From contig JAEERC010000045.1 in NCBI GenBank assembly GCA_016285645.1, forward strand, positions 1-64,000: a stretch of 64,000 bases of DNA, read 5' to 3'. Each line of letters starts with the position of its first letter. Positions within the stretch are counted from its first letter, which is position 1. The notes under the pieces are model-generated. The model was given only the letters and a program-made list of their open reading frames with translations, did not search any database and was not told the origin of the DNA. The position numbers were made by a program, and so were the translations under genes. Shown in pieces: positions 62,177 to 64,000 of the stretch. The DNA is from Clostridiaceae bacterium. GTDB lineage: Bacteria; Bacillota; Clostridia; Oscillospirales; Acutalibacteraceae.

Positions 62177-64000
62177 TTATTTGGGTTCAATAACCACGGT
62201 GGGAACTCTCTTGAGCCACTTTCTGATAAGGGCGATAAGTCTCAGGAAGATGTTGCTTACAACGGTGATCTTTACTGTTTTTACCATATCGCTGCCGGTT
62301 GAATCCTTCGCGATGTTACCGTTGCGGTCAACAACCCTGAATATAATCGTCTGTGTCTCTTCAAGAGCGTCGAGAGGAACTATTATTTCCTTGTCGTTGG
62401 CGTTGGTTTCATACGCCTTGGAGCTGGTGATTGCCTGAATCTTGTAGCCGTTGGGCATAGCGTAGGAGTTTGCCTTGACGGTGACAATGGTACCGTATCT
62501 TACAGAGGTATCTACGGGAACATTGAGGGTGACGCCTATGAGAGCGCCGCAGTCATCGCAGATGCTGTCGCTGTTTCTGTCGGTGTGGTTGACGGGATTG
62601 ATGGCGATCTCTTTTTCATCGCTTGTGGTGATAGTCTCACCGCAGACGGTGCAGCAGACCTTTGTAACATAGGTGCCCTTTTCAGAGCAGGTCGCGTTCT
62701 TTGTAATGATATCCTGAGCCTCACCCGGAGTGTGAGCGAGCTTGGGAGTGTTGCGGGTTACGGGAGTGGTGATATTAAATGACTGAAGCTGGCGTTCCTC
62801 AAATACCGCGGTGTAATCCGCACTGCCTTCCTTTTTGCAGGTGGCGGGAACAATGTTGCTTGTTTCAACCTTCGCCTTGACTTCGTCCTTGTGGGCGGAA
62901 TCGTTCTTGCAGGTAAGAGTGGCAACATAGTCGTTGCCTGCCCACGCGCATTCGGCGTTTTCATAATCCCAGTCGTGGCCGATCGGGTCGGTCGGGTTGG
63001 TTGTGTATTTGATGTGGCACATTGAGCACTCGTATTCGGAGTAGCCGCCTTCGGTGCAGGTGGGATCGGTTACGGTTTCCTCATAGATGTGGTCGATTAC
63101 GGGCAGATATGTTGTTTTGCTTTCGCCGCAGTCGGGGCAGTACCAGTATTCCTCGCCCGATTCCGTGCAGGTTGCGGGAGTTGTGTATGTTGTGGCGTTC
63201 GCGTGTTTGATTGCGGGAAGCACCTCAACCGAATCTTCATCAATATCTCCGCAGACTTCGCAGTAGTCGTACTCTTCGCCGTCCTCTTCGCAGGTCGGGT
63301 CAATCTTTTCGTGCTTTGTGAACTTGTGGCCGTTTGCCGCAACCTCATCAAAGTGGCCGGACTCAAAGCCGCAGCCCTCAACCGTGCAGTACTGATATGA
63401 GTAGCCGACATCCGTGCAGGTGGGCGGGACAGTTTCGGTTTCGATTGTGTGGGTTTCGCTCGCCTCAACCTCAACCTCTCTGGTTTCACCGCAGTTGTTG
63501 CAGGTGAAAACAGCTGTGCCGCCGCCTTCGGTGCAGGAAGCGGGTGTGGTGAGTTCCCAATCGTGACCTGTCGCGGGAAGGATTTCCTTGAGACCGATTT
63601 CCTCGCCGCAGACCGCGCACTTATTTACTTTGTAGCCGGGTTCTGTGCAGGTCGGCTCCTTTAAATCTTCCTCTATTACATGAGCGTTGGGATCCGAGTA
63701 AACAATCTGTGTAATGGGCTCGCCGTCGGCGTCAACGATGGGAGCGCCGACCATAACCTGGTTGCCTTCATCGTCAACAACGGGCTCGCCGTCTTTATTG
63801 ATAACGGGCTTGCCGTTTTCGTCGAGAATAAGATTTCCGTCCTCGTCAAGAGCGGGAGCGTAAAGGGGCTCCTTCTCCTCACAGTCGGTGCAGAAAAGCT
63901 GATTGAAGCCGTCGTTTGAGCAGGTCATTGCAACAACGGTGACATACTCGGTGTGGTAATAAGTGGCTGTTGAGTCATCGGAAAGAACGGTGTGAACGGG
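62177..64000 (-). CDS. Exported cysteine-repeat protein with Ig module and amphipathic tail (partial)
   Basis: The frame is open to the right edge of the window, so the N-terminus (and any signal peptide) is missing; an internal Met at 63928 is not taken as the start. The visible 607 codons contain many repeats of the type TCTEPGYKVNKCAVCGEE, each with a C-x2-C pair and often followed by LPATGHDW. They resemble small zinc ribbons of clostridial surface proteins; metal binding is untested. An acidic stretch near 63790-63890 repeats Asp-Gly-Asn/Glu units. An Ig-like module (about 62270-62560) and the tail IFLRLIALIRKWLKRVP close the protein. LPATG occurs only inside the repeats, not as a terminal sortase signal. 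Confidence 0.8.
   Translation of the reverse strand, partial: PVHTVLSDDSTATYYHTEYVTVVAMTCSNDGFNQLFCTDCEEKEPLYAPALDEDGNLILDENGKPVINKDGEPVVDDEGNQVMVGAPIVDADGEPITQIVYSDPNAHVIEEDLKEPTCTEPGYKVNKCAVCGEEIGLKEILPATGHDWELTTPASCTEGGGTAVFTCNNCGETREVEVEASETHTIETETVPPTCTDVGYSYQYCTVEGCGFESGHFDEVAANGHKFTKHEKIDPTCEEDGEEYDYCEVCGDIDEDSVEVLPAIKHANATTYTTPATCTESGEEYWYCPDCGESKTTYLPVIDHIYEETVTDPTCTEGGYSEYECSMCHIKYTTNPTDPIGHDWDYENAECAWAGNDYVATLTCKNDSAHKDEVKAKVETSNIVPATCKKEGSADYTAVFEERQLQSFNITTPVTRNTPKLAHTPGEAQDIITKNATCSEKGTYVTKVCCTVCGETITTSDEKEIAINPVNHTDRNSDSICDDCGALIGVTLNVPVDTSVRYGTIVTVKANSYAMPNGYKIQAITSSKAYETNANDKEIIVPLDALEETQTIIFRVVDRNGNIAKDSTGSDMVKTVKITVVSNIFLRLIALIRKWLKRVPTVVIEPK

Noticed and set aside
63541-63640. 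LPATG words as sortase sorting signals
   Set aside because: They lie within internal repeats, not followed by a hydrophobic segment and basic end at the C-terminus.

Overview
The window looks like chromosomal DNA of an anaerobic Gram-positive member of the Clostridia, probably an Oscillospirales/Ruminococcaceae-type gut bacterium. This is inferred from the gene families and their order: a complete S10-spc-alpha ribosomal cluster with a KOW protein between map and infA, zinc-type S14, an rpmH-rnpA-yidD-yidC-jag cluster next to dnaA, reverse rubrerythrin, LCP and BspA-like surface proteins. Several large secreted proteins lack LPXTG motifs. Taxonomy is not proven by the sequence.

Layout. (1) 32-5854, plus strand: a tightly coupled operon with a FecCD-type ABC importer (permease, ATPase, lipoprotein), a stand-alone TiaS-like ATP-binding protein, a small seven-cysteine protein and two exported SbsA-Ig proteins. 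(2) 5855-6366: terminators and palindromic extragenic repeats. (3) 6367-11298, minus: a 1643-residue LRR/GLUG/InlB-repeat surface protein with a palindrome inside its promoter. (4) 11.6-14.9 kb: an AT-rich accessory patch with small unknown genes, a SAM methyltransferase, a putative small RNA with two look-alike hairpin loops, and a broken DNA methylase remnant. (5) 15.0-21.4 kb, minus: reverse rubrerythrin, PHP hydrolase, SGNH hydrolase, tmRNA, smpB, yhbY, rdgB, ftsY and dnaA. (6) 21.4-24.4 kb: probable oriC region, then rpmH-rnpA-yidD-yidC-jag on the plus strand. (7) 24.5-41.1 kb: LCP protein plus a repeat-rich surface protein; a minus-strand run of rmuC, GH3 glucosidase and a double metallophosphoesterase; then topB, a peptide-type lipoprotein, a GH5-like protein and another lipoprotein. 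(8) 41.2-56.4 kb, minus: rpsJ through rplQ, including secY, map, infA and rpoA, behind a long structured leader. adk is absent from its usual place. (9) 56.7-64.0 kb: secreted alpha/beta hydrolase, purB, purC, a MATE transporter and the C-terminal part of a cysteine-repeat surface protein that runs off the window.

The most interesting signal is scattered rather than clustered. Six otherwise unrelated exported proteins (4940, 6367, 26015, 28051, 56748 and 62177) end in a short, strongly amphipathic Phe/Leu/Lys/Arg tail. In three of them the same roughly 80-residue Ig-like module precedes the tail. None has a sortase signal. This looks like a shared surface-attachment or sorting device. Other leads are the transporter operon with its TiaS-like protein, a metallophosphoesterase with a degenerate second domain, a GH5-like protein without its Asn-Glu-Pro motif, the twin-loop small RNA and the S10 leader.
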